DNA of 64,000 bases from positions 2,278,501-2,342,500 of the forward strand of contig NZ_JAUSZF010000001.1 in assembly GCF_030817315.1 (NCBI RefSeq), read 5' to 3'. Shown here in pieces: positions 7,022 through 15,660 of the stretch. Origin of the DNA: Sphingomonas faeni. GTDB lineage: Bacteria; Pseudomonadota; Alphaproteobacteria; Sphingomonadales; Sphingomonadaceae. How positions within the stretch are numbered: the stretch's first letter is position 1; every line of letters starts with the position of its first letter. The notes under the pieces are model-generated. The model ran no database searches. It was not told the origin of the DNA and saw only the letters and a program-made list of their open reading frames with translations. Made by a program: the position numbers and the translations under genes.

Positions 7022-9600
7022 CGCGCGTGACCAGGATCCGCGACTGGGCCCGAATCCGCGACTGGATCGCACATCGCCGCGGCACGCTGATCGCGCTCGC
7101 GGTGCTGGTGGTCGCGGTGCTCGGCTTCGCGGCGATCCACAAGCTCACCGCGGAGATCCGCCTGTCGGAGGTCCTCGCGGCGTTCGCGGCGCTCGGCTGG
7201 CCCGAATTGTCCGCGTCGATCGCGCTGACGGTCGTCAGCTACATCGCGCTCACCTTCTACGACACGATCGCGCTCCGGGTGATCGGCCACCCGCTGCCGT
7301 GGCGCACCGCGGCGGTCGCCTCGTTCACCAGCTACACGATCAGCCACAATCTCGGCCTCGCGATGCTGACCGGCGGCTCTGCGCGCTACCGGGTCTACAG
7401 TCGCGCGGGCCTCGACGAAGCCGCCGTCGCGCGCGTCGTCCTGATCGCCGGCGTGACGTTCTGGGCGGGCGTGATCACCGTCGCCTGCCTGTCGATGGCG
7501 CTGCATCCGGGCATGTTGCCGATCGTCCGCTGGACCATGCCGCCGCTGCTGGAGCGGTCGATCGGCATCGCGATCCCGCTGGCGATGCTGGCGATCGTCC
7601 TGCGCTATCGCCGCGGCGGGGCGATCGGGCTGTTCGGCTGGCGCCTGCCCTTGCCCGATGCACGGCAGGCGCTGGCGCTCGTGCTGGTCTCGACGGTCGA
7701 CCTCGCCGCGGCGAGCGCAGCGCTGTTCGTGCTGTTGCCGGGTGCCTCGCCCGATCTCTATCCGGTGCTGTTCCTCGGCTATGCGGTGGCGATCGTGGTC
7801 GCGTTGATCAGCCATGTGCCGGGCGGGCTCGGCGTGTTCGAGGCGGTGATCATCGCAACCATGCCGCAGAACAACGCGACCATCCTCGCGGCCCTGCTCG
7901 CCTATCGCATCATCTATTACGTCGCGCCGCTGATCCTGGCGGCGGTGTTGCTCGCGTTCCACGAGGGCCGGCAATGGCGCCGTCGCGACCGCACCGCCGG
8001 ACAGGAGCGTCGCGGCACCGATCCACTGGCGATCGCGCTGCCGCTGGCGCCGTTGCTGCTGGGCGTGCTGGTCTTCCTGTGCGGCGCGATGCTGCTCGTC
8101 TCGGGCGCGCTGCCCGCCGCGCCGGGCCGGATGGACGTGCTGGCGGGCGTCCTGCCGCTGCCGATCAGCGAGATGGCGCATGTCGCGGCGAGCCTCGTCG
8201 GCGTCATGCTGCTGTTCGTCGCGCTCGGGCTGTACCGGCGGCTCGACGGCGCGTTCTGGGCGGCGCGGCTGCTGCTGGTCACGGGGACGCTGCTGTCGAT
8301 CGCCAAGGGCCTCGATTACGAGGAGGCGACCGTGCTCGTACTAACCGCCGCCGCGCTGCAATGGACGCGGGCGGCCTTCTATCGCCGGACACGGCTGACC
8401 GCGGAGCCGCTGTCGCCCGAATGGCTGGTTGGCGTCGGCGCCGCGATCGGCCTGTCGGTGTTGATCGGCTTCTTCGCCTATCGCCATGTCGGCTATTCGA
8501 GTGATCTGTGGTGGCGGTTCGAGACAGACGCGAACCCCTCGCGCTTCCTGCGCACCAGCCTGGCGGTCGGGCTGTTGCTGATCGGCGCGGCGATCTGGCG
8601 GCTCTTCGCGGCCGCGCCCGTGCCGATGGTCCACGACGAACTGCCGCGCGACGTCGCCGACGCGGCGCTCGCGCATGCCGACCGCACCGATGCTATGCTG
8701 GCCTTCACCGGCGACAAGCGGTTCCTGGTGTCGGACAGTGGCGACGCGTTCCTGATGTACCAGGTGAAGGGCGCGAGCTGGATCGTGATCGGCGATCCGG
8801 TCGGCCCTGCTGAAGCGTGGTCCGAACTCCTCTGGGCGATCCGCGCGCGTGCCGACGCTGCGCAAGGTCGGCTGCTGCTGTACCAGATCGGCCTCAGGAT
8901 CGTCCCGAACGCGATCGAGATGGGGTTGAAGCTCGTCAAATACGGCGAGGAAGCCACCGTCGAGCTGGAAGGCTTCACGCTCGACACGCCCGACATGCGC
9001 AGCGTGCGCAAGGCGAGCCGCGTCGCCGAGCGGGCCGGCGCCGAGTTCGCGGTCGTCCCCGCCGCCGAGATGCCCGCGATCATGCCCGAATTGCACGCGA
9101 TCTCCGACTGGTGGCTGGCCGACAAGAACCACGCCGAGAAGCGGTTCAGCGTCGGCCGGTTCGAGCCGGGGTATATGGCGAAGTTCGACTGCGCGGTGGT
9201 GCGGATCGATGGCCGCATTGTCGCTTTCGCCAATGTCTGGGGCACGCCGAACAAGCAGGAGCTGTCGGTCGACCTGATGCGCCACGCCGAGTCGATGCCG
9301 CAGGGTGGCATGGACTTTCTGTTCACGCGGCTGATGCTGTGGGGGCACGAACACGGCTATCGCAATTTCTCGCTGGGGATGGCGCCGTTGTCGGGAATCG
9401 AGGCGCGACGGCTGTCGCCGACTTGGTCGAAGGTCGCCGCGTTCCTGTTCCGCCACGGCGAGCGGTTCTACGGGTTTGCCGGCCTGCGCGCCTATAAGGA
9501 GAAATTCCGCCCGAACTGGACGCCGCGCTACATCGCCTCTCCGGGCGGCACCTCGCTTCTGCGCGGGCTGATCGATTTGCAGGCTTTGGTGAGCCGGTAA
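7006..9600 (+). CDS. mprF: Bifunctional phosphatidylglycerol lysyltransferase/flippase MprF
   Basis: MprF transfers an amino acid (usually lysine) from aminoacyl-tRNA to phosphatidylglycerol and flips the product outward, lowering surface charge and sensitivity to cationic peptides. About 864 residues. The N-terminal half has many hydrophobic segments of the LPG-synthase membrane type, including NLGLAMLTGGSARYRVY and HVPGGLGVFEAV. From about residue 555 a soluble DUF2156 synthase domain follows, with FLVSDSGDAFLMYQVKG, SDWWLADKNHAEKRFSVGRF and FSLGMAPLSG. Possible starts are GTG 7006, TTG 7018 and GTG 7027; the first overlaps the previous stop and is used here. It is the last gene of the group; thymidylate kinase follows after 38 bases. 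Confidence 0.9.
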   Translation: MATRLTRVTRIRDWARIRDWIAHRRGTLIALAVLVVAVLGFAAIHKLTAEIRLSEVLAAFAALGWPELSASIALTVVSYIALTFYDTIALRVIGHPLPWRTAAVASFTSYTISHNLGLAMLTGGSARYRVYSRAGLDEAAVARVVLIAGVTFWAGVITVACLSMALHPGMLPIVRWTMPPLLERSIGIAIPLAMLAIVLRYRRGGAIGLFGWRLPLPDARQALALVLVSTVDLAAASAALFVLLPGASPDLYPVLFLGYAVAIVVALISHVPGGLGVFEAVIIATMPQNNATILAALLAYRIIYYVAPLILAAVLLAFHEGRQWRRRDRTAGQERRGTDPLAIALPLAPLLLGVLVFLCGAMLLVSGALPAAPGRMDVLAGVLPLPISEMAHVAASLVGVMLLFVALGLYRRLDGAFWAARLLLVTGTLLSIAKGLDYEEATVLVLTAAALQWTRAAFYRRTRLTAEPLSPEWLVGVGAAIGLSVLIGFFAYRHVGYSSDLWWRFETDANPSRFLRTSLAVGLLLIGAAIWRLFAAAPVPMVHDELPRDVADAALAHADRTDAMLAFTGDKRFLVSDSGDAFLMYQVKGASWIVIGDPVGPAEAWSELLWAIRARADAAQGRLLLYQIGLRIVPNAIEMGLKLVKYGEEATVELEGFTLDTPDMRSVRKASRVAERAGAEFAVVPAAEMPAIMPELHAISDWWLADKNHAEKRFSVGRFEPGYMAKFDCAVVRIDGRIVAFANVWGTPNKQELSVDLMRHAESMPQGGMDFLFTRLMLWGHEHGYRNFSLGMAPLSGIEARRLSPTWSKVAAFLFRHGERFYGFAGLRAYKEKFRPNWTPRYIASPGGTSLLRGLIDLQALVSR

Positions 9601-9638
9601 GGCTTGCTAGGGGCCCCCGCCTTGCTAGGGCAGACGCC

Positions 9639-10298
9639 ATGAGCTTCCTCCTGGCAATCGAAGGCGCCGACGGCGCGGGCAAGGCCACCGCTTCGGCATT
9701 GGTCGTCGAGCAGTTGCGCGCCGCCGGCCGCACCGCCGACGTCGTGTCGTTCCCGCGCTATACCGAGACGGTCGGCGGCTGGGCGCTCGGCGCGATGCTG
9801 GCGGGGACGCTCCCGCGCGGCACGTCGCCGAAAGCAGCGGCGGTGCTGTACGCGCTCGACCGGATGGAGTCGCGCGATCACCTGCTGGCGACGATGGCGG
9901 CGAACGAAATCGTGGTGTTCGATCGCTACATCGCCTCGAACATGGCGTATCAGGCGGCGCAGGTCCCGGCGGACGAGGCGGACGCGATGATGGCGTGGAT
10001 CGCCGACCTGGAGACGGGGTCTTTCGCGCTGCCCAAGCCCGACCTGTCGGTGTATCTCGATACGCCTGCCGCCATCGCCCGCGGACTGATCCTGAAGAAG
10101 CGCAAGCGGTCGTACACCGACGATGCGTTTGATGCGTATGAGGCGGATACCGGGCTGCAAGACCGTGTGCGGACGAACTACGCGGCGATGGCGCAGGCGG
10201 GGCTGCTTGGGCGGTGGGCGACTGTTTCGACCGTGGCGGACGGTGGTTCGCGACTGCCCGCCGAGATCGCCGCTGAAATCCTCGCGTTGCTCGACTGA
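9639..10298 (+). CDS. tmk: Thymidylate kinase
   Basis: dTMP kinase supplies dTDP for DNA synthesis. The 219-residue protein opens with MSFLLAIEGADGAGK, placing the P-loop GADGAGK at residues 9-15. It has the substrate-binding DRYIASN motif, FPRYTE after strand two, and the lid-type segment LKKRKRSYTDDAFD. Standard family length is about 205-220. Upstream at 9601-9630 the ten bases CTTGCTAGGG occur twice, of no obvious function. Some nucleoside-monophosphate kinases look similar, but DRY together with FPR favours thymidylate kinase. Confidence 0.87.
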   Translation: MSFLLAIEGADGAGKATASALVVEQLRAAGRTADVVSFPRYTETVGGWALGAMLAGTLPRGTSPKAAAVLYALDRMESRDHLLATMAANEIVVFDRYIASNMAYQAAQVPADEADAMMAWIADLETGSFALPKPDLSVYLDTPAAIARGLILKKRKRSYTDDAFDAYEADTGLQDRVRTNYAAMAQAGLLGRWATVSTVADGGSRLPAEIAAEILALLD

Positions 10299-10440
10299 TC
10301 CGTTCCAACTGCTCATCCCGTCATCCTAACGAAAGTCAGGATCCAGAGCCAAACAGAGCGGCACTACGTTAGTCGCCAGCCTTTCCTAACTTATTTTTCA
10401 TCTACGAATTCCGCATTGCAGCACAATTAAACGCCATTAC

Positions 10441-10452
10441 TTAGCACGCTAA
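10441..10452. promoter_or_regulatory. Possible MarR autoregulatory operator
   Basis: TTAGCACGCTAA is an inverted repeat with five-base arms and a two-base centre, in an AT-richer leader, overlapping the first base of the ATG of the MarR gene. MarR proteins commonly bind such sites over their own start. This is suggestive only. Confidence 0.35.
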
Positions 10453-10904
10453 TGACTTCCTATCGTTCCTTCCTCGAAGCTTCCTACGCACGCACCCTCC
10501 TGCCGCTCGCCCGCATGTGGCGCCAAGCAGGTGATCGGGCGCTCAGTGACATGTCCGTGTCCGCATCGACGGGATGGGCGCTTGTCCAGGTCGGGCGACT
10601 CGGCGACGATGTGCGCCAGACCGATCTCGCCAACAAGCTCGACGTGACGCAGGCCTCGCTAGTCCGCTCGATCGATCAGATGGTCGCTGCCAGTCTGGTC
10701 GAGCGCCACCGCGATACAGCCGATGCGCGCGTCAGCCGTATCCGTTTGACCGAGCGTGGCCGCACGCTCGTCTCGACGATCGAGGCAAAGTTCGGCACGC
10801 TGCGCCATGATATGCTCGATGGCGTTACCGACGAAGACCTTGCCACCGCGCTACGCGTCGCGGAGCATCTCGGTGCGCGGTTTTCGGCGGATCGCGGGCG
10901 ATGA
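10452..10904 (+). CDS. MarR family transcriptional regulator
   Basis: A 150-residue winged-helix regulator. The recognition region reads RQTDLANKLDVTQASLVRSIDQM and the wing DTADARVSRIRLTERGR, the usual MarR pattern with the conserved D-x-R. It heads the efflux cluster and overlaps the FUSC pump gene by four bases (ATGA). By analogy with other MarR-controlled pumps it probably represses the cluster and releases DNA on binding an aromatic or phenolic ligand; the ligand is unknown. The short inverted repeat at its start codon is a candidate operator. Confidence 0.9.
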   Translation: MTSYRSFLEASYARTLLPLARMWRQAGDRALSDMSVSASTGWALVQVGRLGDDVRQTDLANKLDVTQASLVRSIDQMVAASLVERHRDTADARVSRIRLTERGRTLVSTIEAKFGTLRHDMLDGVTDEDLATALRVAEHLGARFSADRGR

Positions 10905-12958
10905 ACTTCACCCGGTTCGGTGGGAAGGAAGCGCTCTTCTCCGTTAAATGCTTCGTTGCTGCGATACTGGCTTATTATATCGCGCTCCGGATCGGGCTGA
11001 CGCGGCCCTATTGGGCGGTGACGACGTCGTACATCGTAGCGCAGCCGCTCGCGGGTGCGGTGCTGTCGAAGGCTGTGTTCCGCGTCGCGGGGACGGTCCT
11101 CGGCGGAGTTGCGGCCGTCGTGCTGGTCCCCAATTTGGTCAACGCACCGGAGCTTCTCTCGCTCGGCCTCGCGCTGTGGTTGGGGCTGTGCCTATATATC
11201 TCGCTGCTCGACCGAACACCGCGTGCGTATTTGTTCCTGCTGGCGGGCTATACCGCGAGCATCATCGGATTTCCCGCGGTCACGACGCCCGGCGCGGTGT
11301 TCACGATCGCCGCCCTGCGCGTGCAGGAGATCACGATAGGCATTCTCTGCGGAAGCCTGATCCACGGGTTCGTCTTTCCGCAGACCGTGACCGCAACGCT
11401 GCTCGCGCGGATTGACGCGATCCTGGCCGATGCCGAGCGCTGGTCCCGCGATTCGCTCGCCGGCGCATCCGATGCCGCACTCGACCGCGATCGTCGGCGG
11501 CTCGCGCTTGACATCAACGAGCTTCACCAGCTGTCGATCCACCTCCCGTTCGACACCGCGCGCCTGCTTCCCCGCACGCGGACGCTTCGTGCGCTGCAGG
11601 CGGAATTGTCGATGCTGCTGCCGTTGGCGAGCGCAGTCGACGACCGGATCGTCGAGCTGAAGCGCGGTGCCGATGCTCCCCGCCCCGAGGCGCTCGCGCT
11701 GATCGAGGACGTCCGCGAATGGTTGCGCGATCCGCCGCCCGTGGCGGAGCGAGGTCCGACCGCGGACGCACTGATTGAACGCGCCCGCGTCCTCGAGCCG
11801 GTGATGGGTGACACGCTGATCTGGCGCGATGCGTTGCGGCTCAGCCTGCTCGCGCGACTTGGCGAACTGGTCGACGCGCACCGCAACGCACGCGACCTGC
11901 GCGACCAGATGCGCTCGCCGTCGCGCGCGCCGGTCACGCCCGCGGTCGCACGACTGCTTGCCCGGATCGCCAAGCGACCTCTTCACCGCGACCGGGGTAT
12001 CGCACTTCGCGCCGCAGCCGGCACCGTTGCAACAATCCTGCTCGGCTGCGTCTTCTGGATCGGTACCGGGTGGGCGGACGGAGCCGGCGCAGTGCTTATT
12101 GCGGGCGTCTGTTGCGCGCTGTTCGGCAACAGTGACAATCCGGCCCCGGCGATCAAGGCGTTCTTCTACGGCACGATCCTGGGGCTGGTCGTGTCCGCGG
12201 TCTATGCCTTCGCGATCCTGCCGCGCGTGACAGATTTCGTGACGCTGGCCGCCGTCCTCGCACCGCCGATGCTGATTGGTGGGATGTATCTCGCGCGGCC
12301 GGCAACGTTGCTCGTGACGCTAGGCGCCTTGCTCGGCGCGCTAAATACGGTCGGCCTCAACGACCGGTTCGGCGGCAGTTTCGACGCATTCTTAAACGGC
12401 GCGATTGCGCAGTTGATCGGCACGTTGTTCGCGGTGGTTACCGTCGGGCTGTTCCAGACGATCGGCGCGGACACTAGCGCACGGCGACTGATCCGCGCCG
12501 GCTGGCGCGAGCTGGCGGCGCGCAGCGATTCGGCGCGTCGCCCCGATGCTGCAGGCTGGATTGCGACGATGCTCGACCGCATCGGCCTGCTCGCGCCTCG
12601 CCTCGCCTTGCAAGGCGAGGATCCCGGCAAGCCCCTGCTCGACGCGCTGACCGACCTGCGCGTCGGCGTCGCGGTTGGTGAACTCAAGCAGTTGCGAATA
12701 GACGGCTCGGTCGACGACGCTGCGGCGATTACCCCTGTCCTGCGTGGTGTCGGCGCCCATTATCGTGCGTTGCGTCCCGATGAACCCGCGCCACCCGAAC
12801 CCGATCTGCTCGCCGGAATCGACGCCGCGATGACCGGTTTTGCGACCAGCATGCCCGATCGCCGCCGCACGGCCGTGCTCGCCCTCACTTCGCTACGCCG
12901 CAACCTGTTCCCGCAAGCGCCTCCTTACTCCGCACCAGCATATGGAGCAGCCGCATGA
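10901..12958 (+). CDS. FUSC/AaeB-like inner-membrane efflux protein
   Basis: A 685-residue fusaric-acid-resistance (FUSC) type transporter. Two similar membrane blocks, about residues 15-165 (RIGLTRPYWAVTTSYIVAQP) and 350-500 (WADGAGAVLIAGVCCALFG), are separated by a hydrophilic region, and a cytoplasmic tail follows. AaeB and FusC homologues export aromatic carboxylic acids with an HlyD-type adaptor. The gene overlaps the MarR gene before it and the DUF1656 gene after it by four bases each, so the three are surely translated together. The exported compound cannot be told from sequence. Confidence 0.88.
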   Translation: MNFTRFGGKEALFSVKCFVAAILAYYIALRIGLTRPYWAVTTSYIVAQPLAGAVLSKAVFRVAGTVLGGVAAVVLVPNLVNAPELLSLGLALWLGLCLYISLLDRTPRAYLFLLAGYTASIIGFPAVTTPGAVFTIAALRVQEITIGILCGSLIHGFVFPQTVTATLLARIDAILADAERWSRDSLAGASDAALDRDRRRLALDINELHQLSIHLPFDTARLLPRTRTLRALQAELSMLLPLASAVDDRIVELKRGADAPRPEALALIEDVREWLRDPPPVAERGPTADALIERARVLEPVMGDTLIWRDALRLSLLARLGELVDAHRNARDLRDQMRSPSRAPVTPAVARLLARIAKRPLHRDRGIALRAAAGTVATILLGCVFWIGTGWADGAGAVLIAGVCCALFGNSDNPAPAIKAFFYGTILGLVVSAVYAFAILPRVTDFVTLAAVLAPPMLIGGMYLARPATLLVTLGALLGALNTVGLNDRFGGSFDAFLNGAIAQLIGTLFAVVTVGLFQTIGADTSARRLIRAGWRELAARSDSARRPDAAGWIATMLDRIGLLAPRLALQGEDPGKPLLDALTDLRVGVAVGELKQLRIDGSVDDAAAITPVLRGVGAHYRALRPDEPAPPEPDLLAGIDAAMTGFATSMPDRRRTAVLALTSLRRNLFPQAPPYSAPAYGAAA

Positions 12959-13161
12959 CCGGCGAAATTTCGATCGGCGGGGTATATCTGCCGAGTATCC
13001 TGCTGCTCGCAGTCGCTGCCGTCATCCTCACCGGCATCGCAACGCGGCTGCTGGCGTTCGTCGGCGCTTATCGCGCCGTCACGTATCGACCGCTCGTCGA
13101 CCTCGCGCTGTTCATCCTCATCCTCGGGCTGCTCGCCCTGCTGACCGGACCTTCCGCATGA
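12955..13161 (+). CDS. DUF1656 (AaeX-like) small membrane protein
   Basis: A 68-residue protein with two hydrophobic segments (about residues 10-30 and 43-64) and the DUF1656 signature, ISIGGVYLPSILL near the N-terminus and TYRPLVDLALFILIL near the C-terminus. AaeX proteins are always encoded between or beside an AaeB-like pump and its adaptor, as here; their exact job is not settled. It has four-base overlaps with both neighbours. Confidence 0.88.
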   Translation: MTGEISIGGVYLPSILLLAVAAVILTGIATRLLAFVGAYRAVTYRPLVDLALFILILGLLALLTGPSA

Positions 13162-14060
13162 CCTCTTCCCGCCTCAAATCGCTGTTCGCTCCGCTGGGTC
13201 GCTCGGCCGTTACGCTTATCATCGTCGCGCTCGCGGTGCTGGTCGCGCTGTGGCTGTGGAAGCGGTACGAGACCGATCCGTGGACGCGCGACGGGCATAT
13301 CCGCGCCGACATCGTCCGCGTGACGCCCGACGTCGCCGGCCTCGTCACGCGGGTCGCGGTGCACGACAACCAGGCGGTGAAGCCCGGCGACGTACTGTTC
13401 GTGGTCGATCGCCCGCGCTTCGAACTGACGCTGGCGCAGTCGGACGCCTCGATCGCGAGCGCCCGTGCGACGCTGCTCCAGGCCCGCCGCGAAGCGCAGC
13501 GCGATCTCGCGCTCGGCGATCTGGTGGCGAAGGAGACGCACGAGCAGAACGTCGCGCGTGTCGCGACAGCATCGGCAGCGCTGGCGCAAGCACAGAGCGC
13601 ACGCTCGACCGCCGCGCTCAACCTCGCCCGCACGACGGTGCGCGCGACGGTGCACGGGATCGTCACCAACCTCGATCTCCACCCGGGCGACTACATCGCG
13701 ACCGGCGCACAGGCGATGGCGTTGGTCGACACCGACTCGCTGCGCGTCGAGGGCTATTTCGAGGAAACCAAACTCGGCAGCATCCATCTCGGAGACCCGG
13801 TGATCGTCCACCTGATGGGCGAACCGCAGGCGCTGCACGGCCGCGTCGACAGCATCGCCGCGGGGATCAACGACAGCGAGCGGACGAACACGACGAACCT
13901 GCTGCCGAACGTGAACCCGACCTTCAACTGGGTGCGCCTGGCGCAGCGCATCCCGGTGCGGGTGAAGCTGACGCAAGTGCCGAAGGGGGTGCAACTGATC
14001 GTTGGCCGCACCGCGACGGTAACGGTCGAACCAAGGGTCGCGGCGGGGACGACGGCGTGA
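13158..14060 (+). CDS. HlyD family periplasmic adaptor (AaeA-like)
   Basis: A 300-residue membrane-fusion protein that should bridge the FUSC pump to the outer-membrane factor. One N-terminal membrane anchor (about residues 17-34) is followed by the biotinyl-lipoyl half RADIVRVTPDVAGLVTRVAV, a rather short alpha-hairpin rich in A and Q (about residues 95-155), the second lipoyl half ATVHGIVTNLDLHPGDYI, and a beta-barrel domain with PVRVKLTQVPKGVQL. The ATG at 13158 overlaps the DUF1656 stop. Its own stop overlaps the first ATG of the outer-membrane factor frame. Confidence 0.9.
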   Translation: MTSSRLKSLFAPLGRSAVTLIIVALAVLVALWLWKRYETDPWTRDGHIRADIVRVTPDVAGLVTRVAVHDNQAVKPGDVLFVVDRPRFELTLAQSDASIASARATLLQARREAQRDLALGDLVAKETHEQNVARVATASAALAQAQSARSTAALNLARTTVRATVHGIVTNLDLHPGDYIATGAQAMALVDTDSLRVEGYFEETKLGSIHLGDPVIVHLMGEPQALHGRVDSIAAGINDSERTNTTNLLPNVNPTFNWVRLAQRIPVRVKLTQVPKGVQLIVGRTATVTVEPRVAAGTTA

Positions 14061-15607
14061 TGCGAGCACATACCCGCCACGCTTCGCTCAGCAGCGCGCC
14101 CTCTTCCCCCCTCCCTGAAAGGGAGGGGCCGGGGGTGGGTCGGCTTCCGCAAATCCGAACCGTGGTGCCACGAGCCGACCAACCCACCCCCAACCCCTCC
14201 CTTCCGGGGAGGGGGGCAGTTGCGGCTGCCTGCGCCCTCGCGCTCGCCGCCTGCACCACCGCCGGCCCGAACTACGCGCTCCCCGAGTCCGCTGCCGTCA
14301 ACCGCCTGTCCGCGCGAGGCAAGTTCGACAGCGGCCACGAAAAGGCGTTCGTCGACACCCCGCTCCCCGATCACTGGTGGCAGCTCTACGGCGACCCCCG
14401 CCTCGACGGCTTCGTCACCGAAGCGCTCGCCGCCAACACCGACCTGCGCGCCGCCGACGCGAACCTGCGCCGCGCCGATGCGGTGGTCGCCGAAGTCGCC
14501 GCTGGCCGCACGCTGTCGACAATGCTCGGCGGCGACACCTCGCTCGACCGGCCCTATACGACCGGCGGCAATCTCCCCGGTACGCTCGACTACAACCTCG
14601 GCATCACGCTCGCCTACCCGCTCGACCTCTCCGGCCGCATCCGCCGCGGGATCGAGGCGGCCCAAGGCGATGCGGAGGCCGTCGCCGCCGCGCGCGACAA
14701 CGTCCGCGTCACCGTCGCCGCGGAAACCGCGCGCAGCTATGCCGCCGCCTGCACCGCCAACATGGTGCTCGCCGCGAACACCCGGATCCTCACGCTGCAA
14801 CGCCAGACGCTCGACGTCACCCAGCGCCTGCAACGCGGCGGCCGCGGCACCGCGTTCGACGTGACGCGCGCAAGAACCGCGGTCGACCAGAGCGAGGCGC
14901 TGATCCCGTCGCAGGTCGCGACGCGCACTGCCGCGCTCTACCGGCTCGCCACGCTGATGGGCCGCGCGCCTGCCGACTATCCCAAGGACGTCGCCACCTG
15001 CGCAAAGCCGCCCGCGCTGAACCGTCCGCTGCCGATCGGCGACGGCAGCGCGCTGATCCGCCGCCGCCCCGATATTCGCGGTGCCGAGCGCTCGCTCGCC
15101 GCCGCGACCGCGCGGATCGGCATCGCGACCGCCAACCTCTACCCACAAGTCAGCCTCGGCGGATCGGCCGGGTTCACCGGACCGGTCTCGTCGCTCGGCT
15201 CGACCAACGCATTCCATCTCGGGCTCGGGCCGTTGATCAGCTGGAGCTTCCCCAACCGCGTCGTCGTCCGCGCGCAGATCGCGCAGGCCGGCGCGACCGC
15301 CGACCAGGCGCTCGCCCAGTTCGATTCGACCACGCTGGAAGCCCTCCGCCAGACCGAGACCGCACTGTCCGCCTATGCCCGCGAAGGCGATCGCAACGCC
15401 GCGCTCCGCCGTGCGCAGTCCAGCGCCGCGCGCGCCGCGGATCAGGCCGGCACGCTCTACCGGTTCGGCCGCACCGATTTCCTCTCGCTGCTGACCGCAC
15501 AGGCCGCGCTGACAACCGCGCAGGCGAACCTCGCCGCGTCCGATGCGTTGCTGGTCGACCGCCAGGTCGACGTCTTCAAGGCGCTCGGCGGGGGTTGGCA
15601 GACTTGA
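14060..15607 (+). CDS. NodT-type outer-membrane efflux lipoprotein
   Basis: An outer-membrane factor of RND/FUSC export systems. From residue 70 on it is standard: the lipobox LAAC, then PDHWWQLYGDPRLDGFVTEA, RRRPDIRGAERSLAAATARI, and a C-terminal YRFGRTDFLSLLTAQ, the two halves forming a TolC-like barrel and tunnel. The odd part is the N-terminus. The only start found is ATG 14060, and between it and the hydrophobic AVAAACALALAAC run about 37 codons that are purely a family A repeat. No ATG, GTG or TTG lies in frame between repeat and lipobox. The repeat thus seems to have entered the 5' end; whether export still works is uncertain. Confidence 0.85.
   Translation: MRAHTRHASLSSAPSSPLPEREGPGVGRLPQIRTVVPRADQPTPNPSLPGRGAVAAACALALAACTTAGPNYALPESAAVNRLSARGKFDSGHEKAFVDTPLPDHWWQLYGDPRLDGFVTEALAANTDLRAADANLRRADAVVAEVAAGRTLSTMLGGDTSLDRPYTTGGNLPGTLDYNLGITLAYPLDLSGRIRRGIEAAQGDAEAVAAARDNVRVTVAAETARSYAAACTANMVLAANTRILTLQRQTLDVTQRLQRGGRGTAFDVTRARTAVDQSEALIPSQVATRTAALYRLATLMGRAPADYPKDVATCAKPPALNRPLPIGDGSALIRRRPDIRGAERSLAAATARIGIATANLYPQVSLGGSAGFTGPVSSLGSTNAFHLGLGPLISWSFPNRVVVRAQIAQAGATADQALAQFDSTTLEALRQTETALSAYAREGDRNAALRRAQSSAARAADQAGTLYRFGRTDFLSLLTAQAALTTAQANLAASDALLVDRQVDVFKALGGGWQT
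14105..14216. repeat. Family A palindrome, copy 3, inside a reading frame
   Basis: Both arms are well kept (CCCTCCCTGAAAGGGAGGGG and its partner CCCCTCCCTTCCGGGGAGGG). Unlike the other copies it has no stop codon in the outer-membrane factor frame, so it is translated as a proline- and glycine-rich stretch ahead of the lipoprotein signal. Confidence 0.88.
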
Positions 15608-15660
15608 GGCTGCGTCGCCGCGGGCTGGCGTCGATCAACAGCGAAATCCGCGACGGCATC

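Noticed and set aside
9601-9630. Repeated CTTGCTAGGG before tmk as an operator
   Set aside because: Only two 10-base copies that do not form a dyad and have no relation to a known site.
10299-10350. CCTAACGAAAGTCAGG hairpin after tmk as terminator
   Set aside because: The stem has a mismatch and no U-tract follows; it looks like a half copy of another repeat, so it was not listed.
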